Assembly: GCF_026013615.1 (NCBI RefSeq) | Contig: NZ_JAPDPI010000042.1 | Coordinates: 1-48,004 of the forward strand | Origin: Plebeiibacterium marinum | GTDB taxonomy: Bacteria > Bacteroidota > Bacteroidia > Bacteroidales > Marinilabiliaceae | DNA length: 48,004 bases | Direction: 5' to 3' | In this document: piece by piece, positions 7,933-17,043 of the stretch | How the letters are laid out: the number at the start of each line of letters is the position of its first letter | Numbering within the stretch: the stretch's first letter is position 1 | Translations under genes and position numbers: made by a program | Notes under the pieces: generated by a model | Told to the model about the DNA's origin: nothing | Database searches by the model: none | The model's input: only the letters and a program-made list of their open reading frames with translations

Positions 7933-8958
7933 TTGAAACGTAAATTGCTGATAATATATACAGGAGGTACAATAGGGATGGTGAATGATCCTGAAACAAA
8001 TTCACTTGTTCCTTTTGATTTTTCAATGATTGAAGAAAAGGTTGTTGAGCTTAAACGCTTTGATTTTAAGGTCGACAGCACATCCTTTTCGCCCATTGTA
8101 GATTCTTCAGATATGAATCCCCAAACGTGGATAAAGCTGGTCACAATTATTGAAGAAAATTACGATGTGTATGATGGTTTTGTGGTTTTGCACGGAACAG
8201 ATACCATGGCCTACACAGCCAGTGCGCTCAGCTTTATGTTGCAAAACCTGGCTAAGCCGGTTGTGTTTACAGGAAGCCAGTTGCCTTTAAGTACCCTGCG
8301 TACCGATGGAAAAGAAAACCTGATTACCGCATTGGATATTGCCTCTACATACGAAAACGGGCAGGCAAAAGTGCCTGAGGTCTGCATCTTCTTTCAAGAT
8401 AAGCTGTACAGGGGCAACCGGACAACAAAATTTAATGCCGAGCACTTCAGGGCATTCCGAAGCGATAATTATCCTCCCCTTGCAGAAGTAGGGATTCATA
8501 TACGATACAACGATCCATATATACACCGGAATAACCCCAAAGACGAATTTTGTGTTGCAAAACATATGGATAATAATGTGGCCCTTTTAAAGATATTTCC
8601 GGGTATGAGTCAGGCCTATCTGGAAACCGTTTTGGGTACCCCCGGATTAAAGGCATTGGTTCTTGAAACATATGGCTCTGGCAATGCACCAACCACTCCC
8701 TGGTTCCTGAATGCAATAGAAAAAGCGGTGCGTAATGGCTTGATTATACTCAATGTTACTCAGTGTCTTGCAGGAAGTGTGGCTATGGGAACTTACAAAA
8801 CCGGTGTGCATCTTTTGGAGATGGGAGTTTTTAGTGGAGCCGACATCACAACAGAATCTGCAATCACCAAATTAATGTACTTGTTGGGTAATACCAGCTC
8901 GTTGGACGAGGTTAAGATTTATTTAAATAAGTCACTAAAAGGGGAAATCTATATTTAA
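7933..8958 (+). CDS. ansA: Type I L-asparaginase, probable TTG start
   Basis: The enzyme hydrolyses asparagine to aspartate and ammonium in the cytoplasm. TGGTIGM holds the first catalytic threonine and HGTDTMAYTA the second Thr-Asp pair. An ATG at 7894 would overlap tatD by 26 bases and add 13 unrelated residues. The TTG at 7933 instead gives a protein beginning MKRKLLIIYTGGTIGM, which is where family members normally start, and a length of 341 aa, close to E. coli AnsA. I therefore prefer 7933, although 7894 cannot be excluded. It lies just downstream of tatD and near glutamate dehydrogenase, which suits amino-acid catabolism. There is no signal peptide, so it is not the periplasmic type II enzyme. 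Confidence 0.9.
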   Translation: MKRKLLIIYTGGTIGMVNDPETNSLVPFDFSMIEEKVVELKRFDFKVDSTSFSPIVDSSDMNPQTWIKLVTIIEENYDVYDGFVVLHGTDTMAYTASALSFMLQNLAKPVVFTGSQLPLSTLRTDGKENLITALDIASTYENGQAKVPEVCIFFQDKLYRGNRTTKFNAEHFRAFRSDNYPPLAEVGIHIRYNDPYIHRNNPKDEFCVAKHMDNNVALLKIFPGMSQAYLETVLGTPGLKALVLETYGSGNAPTTPWFLNAIEKAVRNGLIILNVTQCLAGSVAMGTYKTGVHLLEMGVFSGADITTESAITKLMYLLGNTSSLDEVKIYLNKSLKGEIYI

Positions 8959-9110
8959 ATACTATTTGTATTTGATGATTTTTTTGTATTTTGCACACCT
9001 GAATTTTTAAAATTTCAATTATTAACTTGTTTATTGCGATAAAAAGGGAATTATTAGCAAATAAACTATAGTATTAACAAACTAATACAAACAAAAATTT
9101 TTTACAGACT

Positions 9111-9917
9111 ATGAAAAAGCTATTTGCGTTTTTTGCAGTTTTCGGGATGATGACGATTGGTGCATCAACAATGTATGCTCAGGATGAAACTGAAGCACAA
9201 GAAGAACAAGCTGTTGAGCAGACAGTAACCGAAGAAGTTGCTGATGAAGTTGTAACTGAAGAAGTTGCTGCAGAAGCTCCTAAAGGAGTTCACAAACAAA
9301 TCAAAGCTAAATTTATCGAAGGTGGTGCTATCTTCATGAGTTTCGTGCTTTTATGTTTGATTTTTGGATTGGCTTTGGCTATTGAAAGAATCATTTATTT
9401 GAATCTTGCATCTACCAATACCAAAAAATTATTACAAAACATTGAAGATGCCCTAAATGAAGGTGGTGTTGAAGGTGCTAAAGAGGTATGTCGTAATACG
9501 CGCGGACCAGTAGCTTCAATTTTCTATCAAGGTTTAGATCGTATTGATGAAGGTGTTGAGGTTGTTGAGAAGTCAGTTGTTTCTTACGGATCAGTTCAAA
9601 TGGGTCTTTTGGAAAAAGGTTTAACCTGGATTTCTTTATTTATCGCACTTGCTCCTATGCTTGGGTTTATGGGAACAGTAATCGGTATGATTGAAGCATT
9701 TGATAAAATTCAGGCTATGGGTGATATCTCTGCAACAGCTGTAGCAGGTGGTATTAAAGTAGCACTTATTACTACAGTATCTGGTTTGATCGTAGCAATT
9801 ATTCTTCAGGTATTCTACAACTACATCGTATCTAAAATCGATGGTATTGTAAATACAATGGAAGATGCTTCTATCTCTCTATTAGATATTTTAGTAAAAT
9901 ACAACATGAAAAAATAA
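9111..9917 (+). CDS. exbB: ExbB/TolQ-family proton channel with acidic leader
   Basis: The 268-residue protein is the channel subunit that uses the proton gradient to drive TonB. After a signal-like N-terminus ending at YAQ (residues 1-24) comes an unusually acidic stretch rich in Glu, Thr and Val (about 25-57). The usual MotA/TolQ/ExbB core follows: a membrane segment near 75-95, a cytoplasmic loop, then two C-terminal membrane segments containing APMLGFMGTVIGMIEAF and GIKVALITTVSGLIVAII. The extra N-terminal region is common in Bacteroidota ExbB. It is first in an operon with a small membrane protein and two exbD genes (gaps of 7, 10 and 5 bp). A near-consensus promoter (GTATTTTGC at 8986-8994) leaves a leader of about 110 bases. 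Confidence 0.92.
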   Translation: MKKLFAFFAVFGMMTIGASTMYAQDETEAQEEQAVEQTVTEEVADEVVTEEVAAEAPKGVHKQIKAKFIEGGAIFMSFVLLCLIFGLALAIERIIYLNLASTNTKKLLQNIEDALNEGGVEGAKEVCRNTRGPVASIFYQGLDRIDEGVEVVEKSVVSYGSVQMGLLEKGLTWISLFIALAPMLGFMGTVIGMIEAFDKIQAMGDISATAVAGGIKVALITTVSGLIVAIILQVFYNYIVSKIDGIVNTMEDASISLLDILVKYNMKK

Positions 9918-9924
9918 GTAAAAC

Positions 9925-10371
9925 ATGACTAAGCTTTCAAAAATATTAAATTTCGTATTATATGCATTGATAGCTGTGACTGTTGTATTTACTATCATGT
10001 TTTATACAGGAGGTGATGTTGCTGGTGAAACTTATCAGACGCCTGTTTATACTGACATGATCTTAAACTGGGCTAAGGCTTTAGTTTTTGCAACAGCTAT
10101 TATAGCTATCTTGTTTGAGATTTTTCATTTGGTACTTAATCCAAAGAATGCCGTTAGAACTTTAATTTCAATTGGAGCATTAATTGTTATTGCTTTAATT
10201 TCTTATAGTTTGGCAGATGGCACACCTATGGAATTAGGAGGTTATGAAGGATCAGATAACGTACCTTCAATGCTAAAACTTGCAGGAGCATTCCTTTATG
10301 GTACTTACATACTTTTAGCAGTTGTTGTTGGTGCAATTTTGGTATCAGAGGTATCAAAAGTATTTAAATAA
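9925..10371 (+). CDS. Small polytopic membrane protein of the exbB-exbD operon
   Basis: This 148-residue protein has four predicted membrane segments (about residues 7-27, 45-68, 75-95 and 118-143) and short loops. I recognise no named domain. It lies 7 bp after exbB and 10 bp before the first exbD, all on the same strand, which suggests a structural or accessory role in the same energy-transducing complex. A gene of this kind between exbB and exbD is a recurring arrangement in Bacteroidota as I recall it, but its function is not established. The start ATG at 9925 is preceded by AAAAC and no clear Shine-Dalgarno, normal for the phylum. Confidence 0.8.
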   Translation: MTKLSKILNFVLYALIAVTVVFTIMFYTGGDVAGETYQTPVYTDMILNWAKALVFATAIIAILFEIFHLVLNPKNAVRTLISIGALIVIALISYSLADGTPMELGGYEGSDNVPSMLKLAGAFLYGTYILLAVVVGAILVSEVSKVFK

Positions 10372-10381
10372 TTAAGGTAAT

Positions 10382-10957
10382 ATGGCAAAAAGAGAAACAC
10401 CAGAAGTGAATGCGGGGTCAATGGCCGATATTGCATTCCTTCTACTTATATTCTTCCTTGTTACCACTACCATGGATACTGATTCTGGTTTGGCAAGGCT
10501 TTTGCCTCCTCCAGTACCGGAAAATCAGGAGCCACCACCACCAATTAAAGACAGGAACGTTTTTACTGTTCTTTTGAATAGTAACAACCAATTGTTGGTG
10601 AAAGGTAAACCATTGAGGGTAGAAGAACTCAAGGATGCTGCAAAAGAATTTATTCTTAACGAGGATAATGATGAAAAATTACCTGAATTTAAAGATGTTG
10701 AGGTAGATTTCTTCGGAGTTGTTCCAGTAAGTAAAGGGGTAATTTCTTTGCAAAACGATAACGGAACTCAGTATCAGGCATATTTGATGGTTCAAAATGA
10801 ATTACAAAGAGCCTATAATGAGGTTAGAAATGAATTAGCTAGAAGAAAATGGGGTAAAGGTTACGATGATCTTGATGAAGATCAGCAAAAAGCAATTCGT
10901 GCCATTTATCCTCAAAAGATTTCTGAAGCGGAACCTAAAAATATTGGTAAAAATTAA
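10382..10957 (+). CDS. exbD: ExbD/TolR-family protein, first copy
   Basis: The 191-residue protein has one N-terminal membrane helix that begins GSMADIAFLLLIFF; its aspartate is the conserved proton-translocating residue of ExbD/TolR. A proline-rich linker (PPPVPENQEPPPP, about residues 42-54) leads into a periplasmic domain of about 130 residues, longer than in E. coli ExbD (141 aa in total). It is followed 5 bp later by a second exbD, so the complex may contain two different ExbD subunits, as in other Bacteroidota loci. No tonB gene is adjacent; TonB must be encoded elsewhere, unless the M56-TonB fusion at 41700 has a related role, which is unlikely. Confidence 0.92.
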   Translation: MAKRETPEVNAGSMADIAFLLLIFFLVTTTMDTDSGLARLLPPPVPENQEPPPPIKDRNVFTVLLNSNNQLLVKGKPLRVEELKDAAKEFILNEDNDEKLPEFKDVEVDFFGVVPVSKGVISLQNDNGTQYQAYLMVQNELQRAYNEVRNELARRKWGKGYDDLDEDQQKAIRAIYPQKISEAEPKNIGKN

Positions 10958-10962
10958 ACATT

Positions 10963-11433
10963 ATGGCAAAGTTTAGAAAAAAAGGATCGAAAGGACTTCC
11001 TCCTATTAGTACAGCTTCTTTGCCGGATATCGTGTTTATGCTTTTATTCTTTTTCATGGTATCAACTACCATGAAAGAGGTTTCATTAAAAGTTAGAATC
11101 CAATCACCACAGGCAACAGAATTAGCTAAATTAGAGAAGAAGAGCTTGGTAACTTATATTTATGTTGGTGTACCAACACATCAGTATAAGGCGCTTTATG
11201 GTTCAGAACCTCGAATTCAGTTAAATGACCAGTTTGCAACTGTTGGTGACATTCAAAGTTATATCGCGCAGGAGCGTGAAGGTATGAAAGAAGCAGATCG
11301 TCCTAAGATGACTACTTCTATCAAAGCTGACTTTGACTGTCCAATGGGTATTATTACCGATATTAAACAGGCATTACGTAAAGCTCAGGCACTAAAGATT
11401 AATTATTCTGCAGTGCAAAAGTCGAATTATTAA
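10963..11433 (+). CDS. exbD: ExbD/TolR-family protein, second copy
   Basis: This 156-residue paralog also has a single N-terminal membrane helix with the key aspartate in SLPDIVFMLLFFFMVSTTM. Its N-terminus is basic (KFRKKGSKG), matching a cytoplasmic start, and its periplasmic domain is shorter than that of the first copy. It is the last gene of the exbB operon and is followed by a strong terminator at 11455-11484. The two ExbDs are clearly different in sequence, so this is an old duplication rather than a recent one; they probably co-assemble with ExbB. Confidence 0.92.
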   Translation: MAKFRKKGSKGLPPISTASLPDIVFMLLFFFMVSTTMKEVSLKVRIQSPQATELAKLEKKSLVTYIYVGVPTHQYKALYGSEPRIQLNDQFATVGDIQSYIAQEREGMKEADRPKMTTSIKADFDCPMGIITDIKQALRKAQALKINYSAVQKSNY

Positions 11434-11454
11434 GATTGACTTGAAATATAAAAG

Positions 11455-11484
11455 AAAGGGGATCAGTTTTGATCCCCTTTTTTT
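11455..11484. terminator. Bidirectional terminator between exbD and cobT
   Basis: A perfect 11-bp stem AAAGGGGATCA/TGATCCCCTTT (11455-11465 and 11470-11480) with loop GTTT is followed by T residues. It lies between two convergent genes and, with A-rich sequence on its left side, could serve both. Confidence 0.92.
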
Positions 11485-11495
11485 ATCCTTTAGTT

Positions 11496-12554
11496 TTAAA
11501 GAATCCTGATTCCTTCTCCGGTAGTATCTGTAATGCTGGCCTGCTCAAAACTTGTCATGTCGTTTATCATGGCCACTGCTCCCTGGATAATAGGGTATGC
11601 CAAAGCTGCTCCCGTTCCTTCACCTAGTCTCAGATCAAGATTAAGAACCGTTTCTGCTTTTAGATAATCCATCATCAATGCGTGTCCTCCTTCTTTTGAA
11701 TTATGTGAATAAATAACGTAATCAAGAACGTTTTTATTCAAGGCCTTTGCTGCCAACAAAGCAGAAGTAATGATAAATCCATCGTTAAGTATAAGCATTC
11801 CAAGTTCTGCTGCCATTAACATACCACCGGTAATTGTAGCAATTTCTAATCCTCCGTATTGATAAAGGATTTCTAATGGATCACTAATTCCTGGACATCT
11901 GTCAATACACTTTTGTAAGATGGTCAGTTTTTTCAGTACCCCTTCTTTATTCAACCCGCTTCCTGCACCAACGCACTGTTCTAGTGGTATGTTGCAATAT
12001 AGATGCATTAAAATGGATGCCGGGGATGTATTACCAATGCCCATTTCACCAAAACCAATAACATTACAGCCCTGTTGGTTTAATTCCTTAACGATTTTGG
12101 CTCCGTTTTCAATGGCCTTTAGGCACTCATCTTTGCTCATTGCCGGTTCTGTTAAGAAATTTTTTGTAGACCTGACGACCTTTGCGTCAATAATATTGCT
12201 ATTTGCTGACAGATCGTAATCCACTCCTGCATCTACTACCTTTAAATTCATATTGTAGAAGCTTGAAAAAAGACCTATTCCACCACCTCCTTTGGCAAAG
12301 TTTTGCATTTGCTGCCACGTTATTTCCTGTGGACAGGGGCTAACTCCTTCTTCGCAGATTCCGTGATCGGCTCCTACCAATACAATATGTGGATTGGTTA
12401 GCCTGGGGGATGTCGTTTTTTGTATCCTGCAAATTTGATAAGCAATCTTTTCAAGTTGACCTAAAGAGCCAAGGGGTTTTGTTTTATGGTCAATTTTGTA
12501 TTTTATCTCCTCATTTAGTGTGTCAGATAGAGGGGAGATTTTAAAATTTAACAT
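11496..12554 (-). CDS. cobT: Nicotinate-nucleotide-dimethylbenzimidazole phosphoribosyltransferase
   Basis: CobT transfers phosphoribose from nicotinate mononucleotide to the lower-ligand base of cobalamin, yielding alpha-ribazole phosphate. The 352-residue length matches the family. Seen motifs are TKPLGSLG near the N-terminus, LVGADHGI, the glycine-rich KGGGGIG, GFGEMGIGNTSPA and LRLGEGTGA, where Glu312 corresponds to the catalytic base of Salmonella CobT. No other cobamide gene is nearby, and the 95 bp before the gene are too short for, and show no sign of, a cobalamin riboswitch. This isolated copy may serve lower-ligand remodelling or complete synthesis from genes elsewhere. Function assignment is firm. 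Confidence 0.94.
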   Translation of the reverse strand: MLNFKISPLSDTLNEEIKYKIDHKTKPLGSLGQLEKIAYQICRIQKTTSPRLTNPHIVLVGADHGICEEGVSPCPQEITWQQMQNFAKGGGGIGLFSSFYNMNLKVVDAGVDYDLSANSNIIDAKVVRSTKNFLTEPAMSKDECLKAIENGAKIVKELNQQGCNVIGFGEMGIGNTSPASILMHLYCNIPLEQCVGAGSGLNKEGVLKKLTILQKCIDRCPGISDPLEILYQYGGLEIATITGGMLMAAELGMLILNDGFIITSALLAAKALNKNVLDYVIYSHNSKEGGHALMMDYLKAETVLNLDLRLGEGTGAALAYPIIQGAVAMINDMTSFEQASITDTTGEGIRIL

Positions 12555-12649
12555 CGTATTGTAACTTTAGAATAATAAAGCACAAAGATGTTCAAAATAT
12601 GTTTGAGTTATAATATACAAGCCAGTTTTTATATTTAATTAGTATTGAT

Positions 12650-14002
12650 TTATACTGTTCCAAGGTCTATCATTGTGTCAGCTACTTTTACAAAACCTCC
12701 AATGTTGGCACCGTCCATGTAATTGACATATCCACCGGGTTTGGTTCCGTATTTAATACATGTTTTATGTATCTCTTTCATAATATTTTTTAGTCTGGCA
12801 TCAACCTCTTCCCTTGTCCAATTCAATCGCATGGAATCCTGGCTCATTTCCAGTCCGGATACAGCTACACCTCCAGCGTTTGCAGCTTTACCCGGGCCAT
12901 AAAGTAGTTTGTTTTGTATTATTATTTCAATTGCTTTGGGGGTGCATGGCATGTTTGCCCCTTCCGAAATGCAGATACATCCATTGGCAATTAAACTTCG
13001 GGCATCATCTTTTGTTATTTCATTTTGCGTTGCGCTGGGTAGTGCAATATCAGCCTTCTCCTTCCAGGGTGTTTCATTTTCGACGTATTTTACATTGTAT
13101 TTTTCTGCATACTCTTTGATTCTTCCTCTTTCAATATTTTTGAGTTGCATAACAAATTTTAATTTGCTTTTATCAATACCATTGGGGTCGTAAATATAAC
13201 CGTTGCTATCAGACAGGGTAACAACTTTGCCGCCCAGGTCATTTACTTTTTCGGCGCTGAATTGTGCTACGTTGCCCGAACCGGAAATCAATACAGTTTT
13301 TCCCTTTATGCTTTCATGTCTGGTGTTGAGCATTTCTTCTGCGAAATATACATTCCCATACCCGGTGGCTTCCGGTCGTATGTAGCTACCGTCCCAGTTA
13401 ACTCCTTTTCCGGTAAGTGTTCCTGTAAATTCGTTAGTTATTCGTTTATACTGTCCAAATAGATATCCAATTTCCCTTCCTCCAACACCAATGTCTCCAG
13501 CCGGAATATCGGTATTGTGTCCAATATGCCTGTATAATTCTGTCATGAAACTTTGACAGAATCTCATTACTTCACTGTCGCTTTTCCCTTTGGGGTCGAA
13601 ATCGCTACCTCCCTTGCCGCCTCCAAGCGGCAGCGTTGTTAAGCTGTTTTTAAATACTTGTTCAAATGCTAAAAATTTTAGGATTCCCAGGTTTACTGTT
13701 GGGTGAAACCTTAATCCTCCTTTGTATGGGCCAATGGCACTGTTCATCTCAATTCTATAACCGCGGTTTACAATTATTTTCCCCACGTCGTTTACCCAGG
13801 GTACCCTGAATATGATAATTCTTTCAGGTTCCACCATTCTTTCTAAAATACCTGAATTGATATAGTGGGGATTCTCTTCAAGAAAGGAAGCGAGAGATAA
13901 TAGTACTTCATGAACAGCCTGGTGAAATTCTGGTTCTGCAGGATTTTTATCGATAAGGTCAGACATAAAACCTTCAACAAAGGAATCAATGTAGCGTTTC
14001 AT
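12650..14002 (-). CDS. gdhA: Glutamate dehydrogenase, NADP-type signature
   Basis: The 450-residue protein is a second hexameric glutamate dehydrogenase, with GGLRFHP, LPLGGGKGGSDFDPKGKS (catalytic lysine) and AGDIGVGGREIGYLFGQ intact. In the cofactor domain it reads ISGSGNVAQFSAEK and TLSDSNG, like the NADP-dependent enzyme of E. coli (GSGNVAQ and SDSSG). I infer an NADPH-linked ammonium-assimilating role, complementary to the NAD-type copy at 5668. The copies are opposite in direction and differ through much of the C-terminal half, so this is not a fresh duplication. The gene is divergent from the PEP-binding receiver protein across 233 bp, where no clear promoter was identified. Confidence 0.95.
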   Translation of the reverse strand: MKRYIDSFVEGFMSDLIDKNPAEPEFHQAVHEVLLSLASFLEENPHYINSGILERMVEPERIIIFRVPWVNDVGKIIVNRGYRIEMNSAIGPYKGGLRFHPTVNLGILKFLAFEQVFKNSLTTLPLGGGKGGSDFDPKGKSDSEVMRFCQSFMTELYRHIGHNTDIPAGDIGVGGREIGYLFGQYKRITNEFTGTLTGKGVNWDGSYIRPEATGYGNVYFAEEMLNTRHESIKGKTVLISGSGNVAQFSAEKVNDLGGKVVTLSDSNGYIYDPNGIDKSKLKFVMQLKNIERGRIKEYAEKYNVKYVENETPWKEKADIALPSATQNEITKDDARSLIANGCICISEGANMPCTPKAIEIIIQNKLLYGPGKAANAGGVAVSGLEMSQDSMRLNWTREEVDARLKNIMKEIHKTCIKYGTKPGGYVNYMDGANIGGFVKVADTMIDLGTV

Positions 14003-14235
14003 GATTGTGAAATTTTGAAGTTTTGTTTAGAAAAAGTTAAGGAAATATTTTAATAAATACCTAATAAGTTGTTAAAAAGCAATATATTAAGAACGTTGCC
14101 GTGTTGGGTATTTATTTACGGGCATCAGGTTAGAGCCCTTATGGTATAAGGTGTTAATTATTTGTAATTGTGTGTAAAGATTAGTAAGGTTTAAGTGTTT
14201 ATAAATTATTGTGTTAGGCGGATAATTAAAAAGAT

Positions 14236-17043
14236 ATGGATAGAGAAGGGGAAATAATTTACTCTGGATTGTTCGAAGAAACTGCATTTGATCATCTTAT
14301 GCAAAATCGTATTCAATCGGTTTTGCTAATTTTGAGTAATTATGATGCATTTTTGCTGGAAGAAGATGGCCGTATTGAAGAACAAATATTTAATGAGTAT
14401 GTCTCCTTAAATTTAAGGTACCCACCCAAGTTTATTTTAGTTACTACATCGGAACAGGCTTTAAAAACGTTGGAGAGAGAATCCGTTGATTTGATTATCT
14501 CAATGTTGAATATTGGAGGTATGGATCCATATCAACTTTCTAAAACCATCAAAAATCAATATCCTGCAATCCCTATTGTTGTTTTAACTCCATTTTCGCG
14601 TGAGGTCAGTATAAAATTAAAACATGAAGATACAAGTGCTATCGATTATGTGTTTTGCTGGTTAGGGAATACAGATATACTAGTAGCCATTATAAAACTA
14701 ATCGAGGATGAGATGAATGCGGAAACCGATATTCTTGAAGTGGGTGTACAGTGTATCATATTGGTAGAAGATTCCATTAGGTTTTATTCTAGTTATTTGC
14801 CTCTTATTTACAGGATAGTTTTAAAGCAGTCGAAAAAGTTTATGGCAGAAGGTTTGAATGAACATCAAAAGATGCTTAGGATGAGGGGGCGTCCTAAAAT
14901 TTTATTGGCCAGGAATTATGAAGAAGCCATTGATTTGTATCAAAAGTATAAATCCAATTTGTTAGGGATTATTTCGGATGTTTCATTTAATAGAAATGGT
15001 GTTAAAGATCAATTTGCAGGTGTCAGGTTAGCCAAACAGGTTAAACGAGATGATGTTTATATGCCTTTAGTTTTGCAATCTTCGGATATAAAGGTTGCTG
15101 CTATTGCTAAAGATCTTAAGGTTGGTTTTTTATTTAAGCACTCAAAGAAACTACTTAGGGAATTAAAAAGCTTTTTAAATTATAACCTTGCGTTTGGGGA
15201 TTTTATTTTTGTAGATCCGGTGACCCAACGAGAGGTGGAAAGGGTGAGTACGCTAAAAGAATTGCAAGATAAACTCCTTCGGATACCAGACGACTCCTTG
15301 CGGTATCATTTTCAGCGTGATCACATATCAAAATGGTTAAAGGCACGGGCTTTGTTTCCTATAGCCGAAGTGATCAAAAACCTGAAGATTGAAGATTTTG
15401 GATCATTGGAAGCGTCCAAATCCTTTTTATATAATACAATCGTTAATTTTCGAATTTCTAAAGGGAATAGGGTTATTGCCCAGTTTTACCCGGACAGGTA
15501 TGATAAATATGTGAAATTTGCAAGGATTGGGAATGGGTCCATTGGTGGTAAGGCCCGAGGGTTGGCTTTTTTGAACACCATTATAAATAATAATATAGGA
15601 GAACTCAATTTTGAAAATGTTGAGATTACCATCCCCAGGACTGCTGTTGTCGGGACTGATATTTTTGAGCACTTCATGGATTCTAATAATTTGTACGAGG
15701 TGGCCTTGTCTGATTTTAGTGATGAAGAAATACTGGACCGTTTTGTTAAGGCTAAATTGCCAAGTGTATCGGAGGTGTATTTAAAACGTTTTATTTCAGT
15801 AGTGAACAACCCTATAGCAATCCGTTCATCCAGTGTTTTGGAGGATAGCCATTATCAACCATTTGCAGGGATATATTCTACGTATATGATATCCAATACT
15901 GATGATATCGATGTGGTGGTAAGGCAAGTTGCTGATGCAATCAAATGTGTTTATGCTTCTGTTTACTTTAAATCGAGCAAGGCATATATGACGGCTACGA
16001 TGAATATTATTGATGAGGAACGCATGGGGATTGTTTTGCAGGAAGTTGTTGGGCAGCAACATGAAAATCGATTTTATCCTACGATTTCGGGAGTTGCACG
16101 ATCAGTGAACTTTTATCCAATATACCCAGAAAAGACAGATGATGGAATTGTCAATGTAGCTTTAGGTCTTGGGAAGCAGATTGTAGAAGGGGGTGTTTCC
16201 TTGCGTTTTTCACCTGGTTACCCTCAAAAGTCTCTACAGTTGTCAACTCCTGAGTATACACTTAAAGATACCCAAAAAACGTTTTTTGCGCTTGATTTGG
16301 ACAATCATAGCTTTAAGCCTTCAGTAAATGATGCTATAAATCTTTTGAAATTGGATGCCAAAACAGCGTTAAAAGATGGTACATTGCGCTGGTTAGGGTC
16401 AGTTTATGATTATCAAAATAATATTATTCGAGATGGAGTTACTTTCAAGGGGATTCCTTTAATTACGTTTGCAAATGTTTTGAAATATGATACTTTTCCA
16501 CTGGCAAGTATCGTTAAATCTATCCTGGCAATTGGTCAAAGGGAAATGAATCAGCCGGTAGAGGTGGAATTTGCAGTTGATTTACAGTCGGCTTCGGGCA
16601 AACATGTTTTTTATCCCCTTCAAATACGCCCAATTGTGGAAACGGAAGAGAGCCTGAAGGAGGATCTTCTCAGTTTAACTCCAGACAGGCATTTGGTGTA
16701 TTCTACATTGGCTTTGGGGAATGGAGTTGTTGATGATGTTAAAGATGTGGTGTTTGTTAAAACAGATGGGTTTAAGGCGGCTAATATGGTTAAAATGGTT
16801 TCTGTTATTGAAAAATTAAATCAGAGTATTTTAAATGAGAACAGAAATTATATACTTATCGGTCCTGGGAGGTGGGGCTCCCAGGATCCATGGTTGGGAA
16901 TACCTGTAAAATGGCCTCAGATATCAGGGGCTAGAGTTATTGTAGAGACAGCTCTTGATGGGTTTAGTGTTGATCCAAGCCAGGGAACCCATTTTTTTCA
17001 AAATCTAACCTCGTTACGGGTTGGCTATTTTAATGTAAATTAG
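14236..17043 (+). CDS. Receiver-like / PEP-pyruvate-binding fusion protein, ends at in-frame TAG
   Basis: The open frame encodes 935 residues. Residues about 55-165 resemble a degenerate receiver whose phospho-acceptor Asp is lost (DLIISMLNIGG). Residues about 170-320 resemble a second receiver, with VEDS and an Asp in GIISDVSF. From about 430 onward there is an ATP-grasp-like PEP/pyruvate-binding domain as in PEP synthase and pyruvate phosphate dikinase: GGKARGLAFL, AIRSSSVLEDS, QPFAGIYSTY, and later IGPGRWGSQDPWLG. The phosphohistidine and PEP-barrel domains are absent, so it is not a complete PEP synthase. The frame ends at TAG 17041-17043, but 51 more in-frame codons look like the normal end of this family, so the protein is either shortened or read through. 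Reaction and partner are unknown. Confidence 0.85.
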   Translation: MDREGEIIYSGLFEETAFDHLMQNRIQSVLLILSNYDAFLLEEDGRIEEQIFNEYVSLNLRYPPKFILVTTSEQALKTLERESVDLIISMLNIGGMDPYQLSKTIKNQYPAIPIVVLTPFSREVSIKLKHEDTSAIDYVFCWLGNTDILVAIIKLIEDEMNAETDILEVGVQCIILVEDSIRFYSSYLPLIYRIVLKQSKKFMAEGLNEHQKMLRMRGRPKILLARNYEEAIDLYQKYKSNLLGIISDVSFNRNGVKDQFAGVRLAKQVKRDDVYMPLVLQSSDIKVAAIAKDLKVGFLFKHSKKLLRELKSFLNYNLAFGDFIFVDPVTQREVERVSTLKELQDKLLRIPDDSLRYHFQRDHISKWLKARALFPIAEVIKNLKIEDFGSLEASKSFLYNTIVNFRISKGNRVIAQFYPDRYDKYVKFARIGNGSIGGKARGLAFLNTIINNNIGELNFENVEITIPRTAVVGTDIFEHFMDSNNLYEVALSDFSDEEILDRFVKAKLPSVSEVYLKRFISVVNNPIAIRSSSVLEDSHYQPFAGIYSTYMISNTDDIDVVVRQVADAIKCVYASVYFKSSKAYMTATMNIIDEERMGIVLQEVVGQQHENRFYPTISGVARSVNFYPIYPEKTDDGIVNVALGLGKQIVEGGVSLRFSPGYPQKSLQLSTPEYTLKDTQKTFFALDLDNHSFKPSVNDAINLLKLDAKTALKDGTLRWLGSVYDYQNNIIRDGVTFKGIPLITFANVLKYDTFPLASIVKSILAIGQREMNQPVEVEFAVDLQSASGKHVFYPLQIRPIVETEESLKEDLLSLTPDRHLVYSTLALGNGVVDDVKDVVFVKTDGFKAANMVKMVSVIEKLNQSILNENRNYILIGPGRWGSQDPWLGIPVKWPQISGARVIVETALDGFSVDPSQGTHFFQNLTSLRVGYFNVN

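Noticed and set aside
9925-10371. The 148-aa protein as a TonB
   Set aside because: It has four membrane segments and lacks a proline-rich spacer and TonB C-terminal domain.
12555-12649. Possible cobalamin riboswitch before cobT
   Set aside because: The gap is only 95 bp and contains no B12-box-like or multi-stem structure.
12814-13462. Plus-strand ORFs within the second glutamate dehydrogenase
   Set aside because: They are antisense shadows of a strongly conserved coding region.
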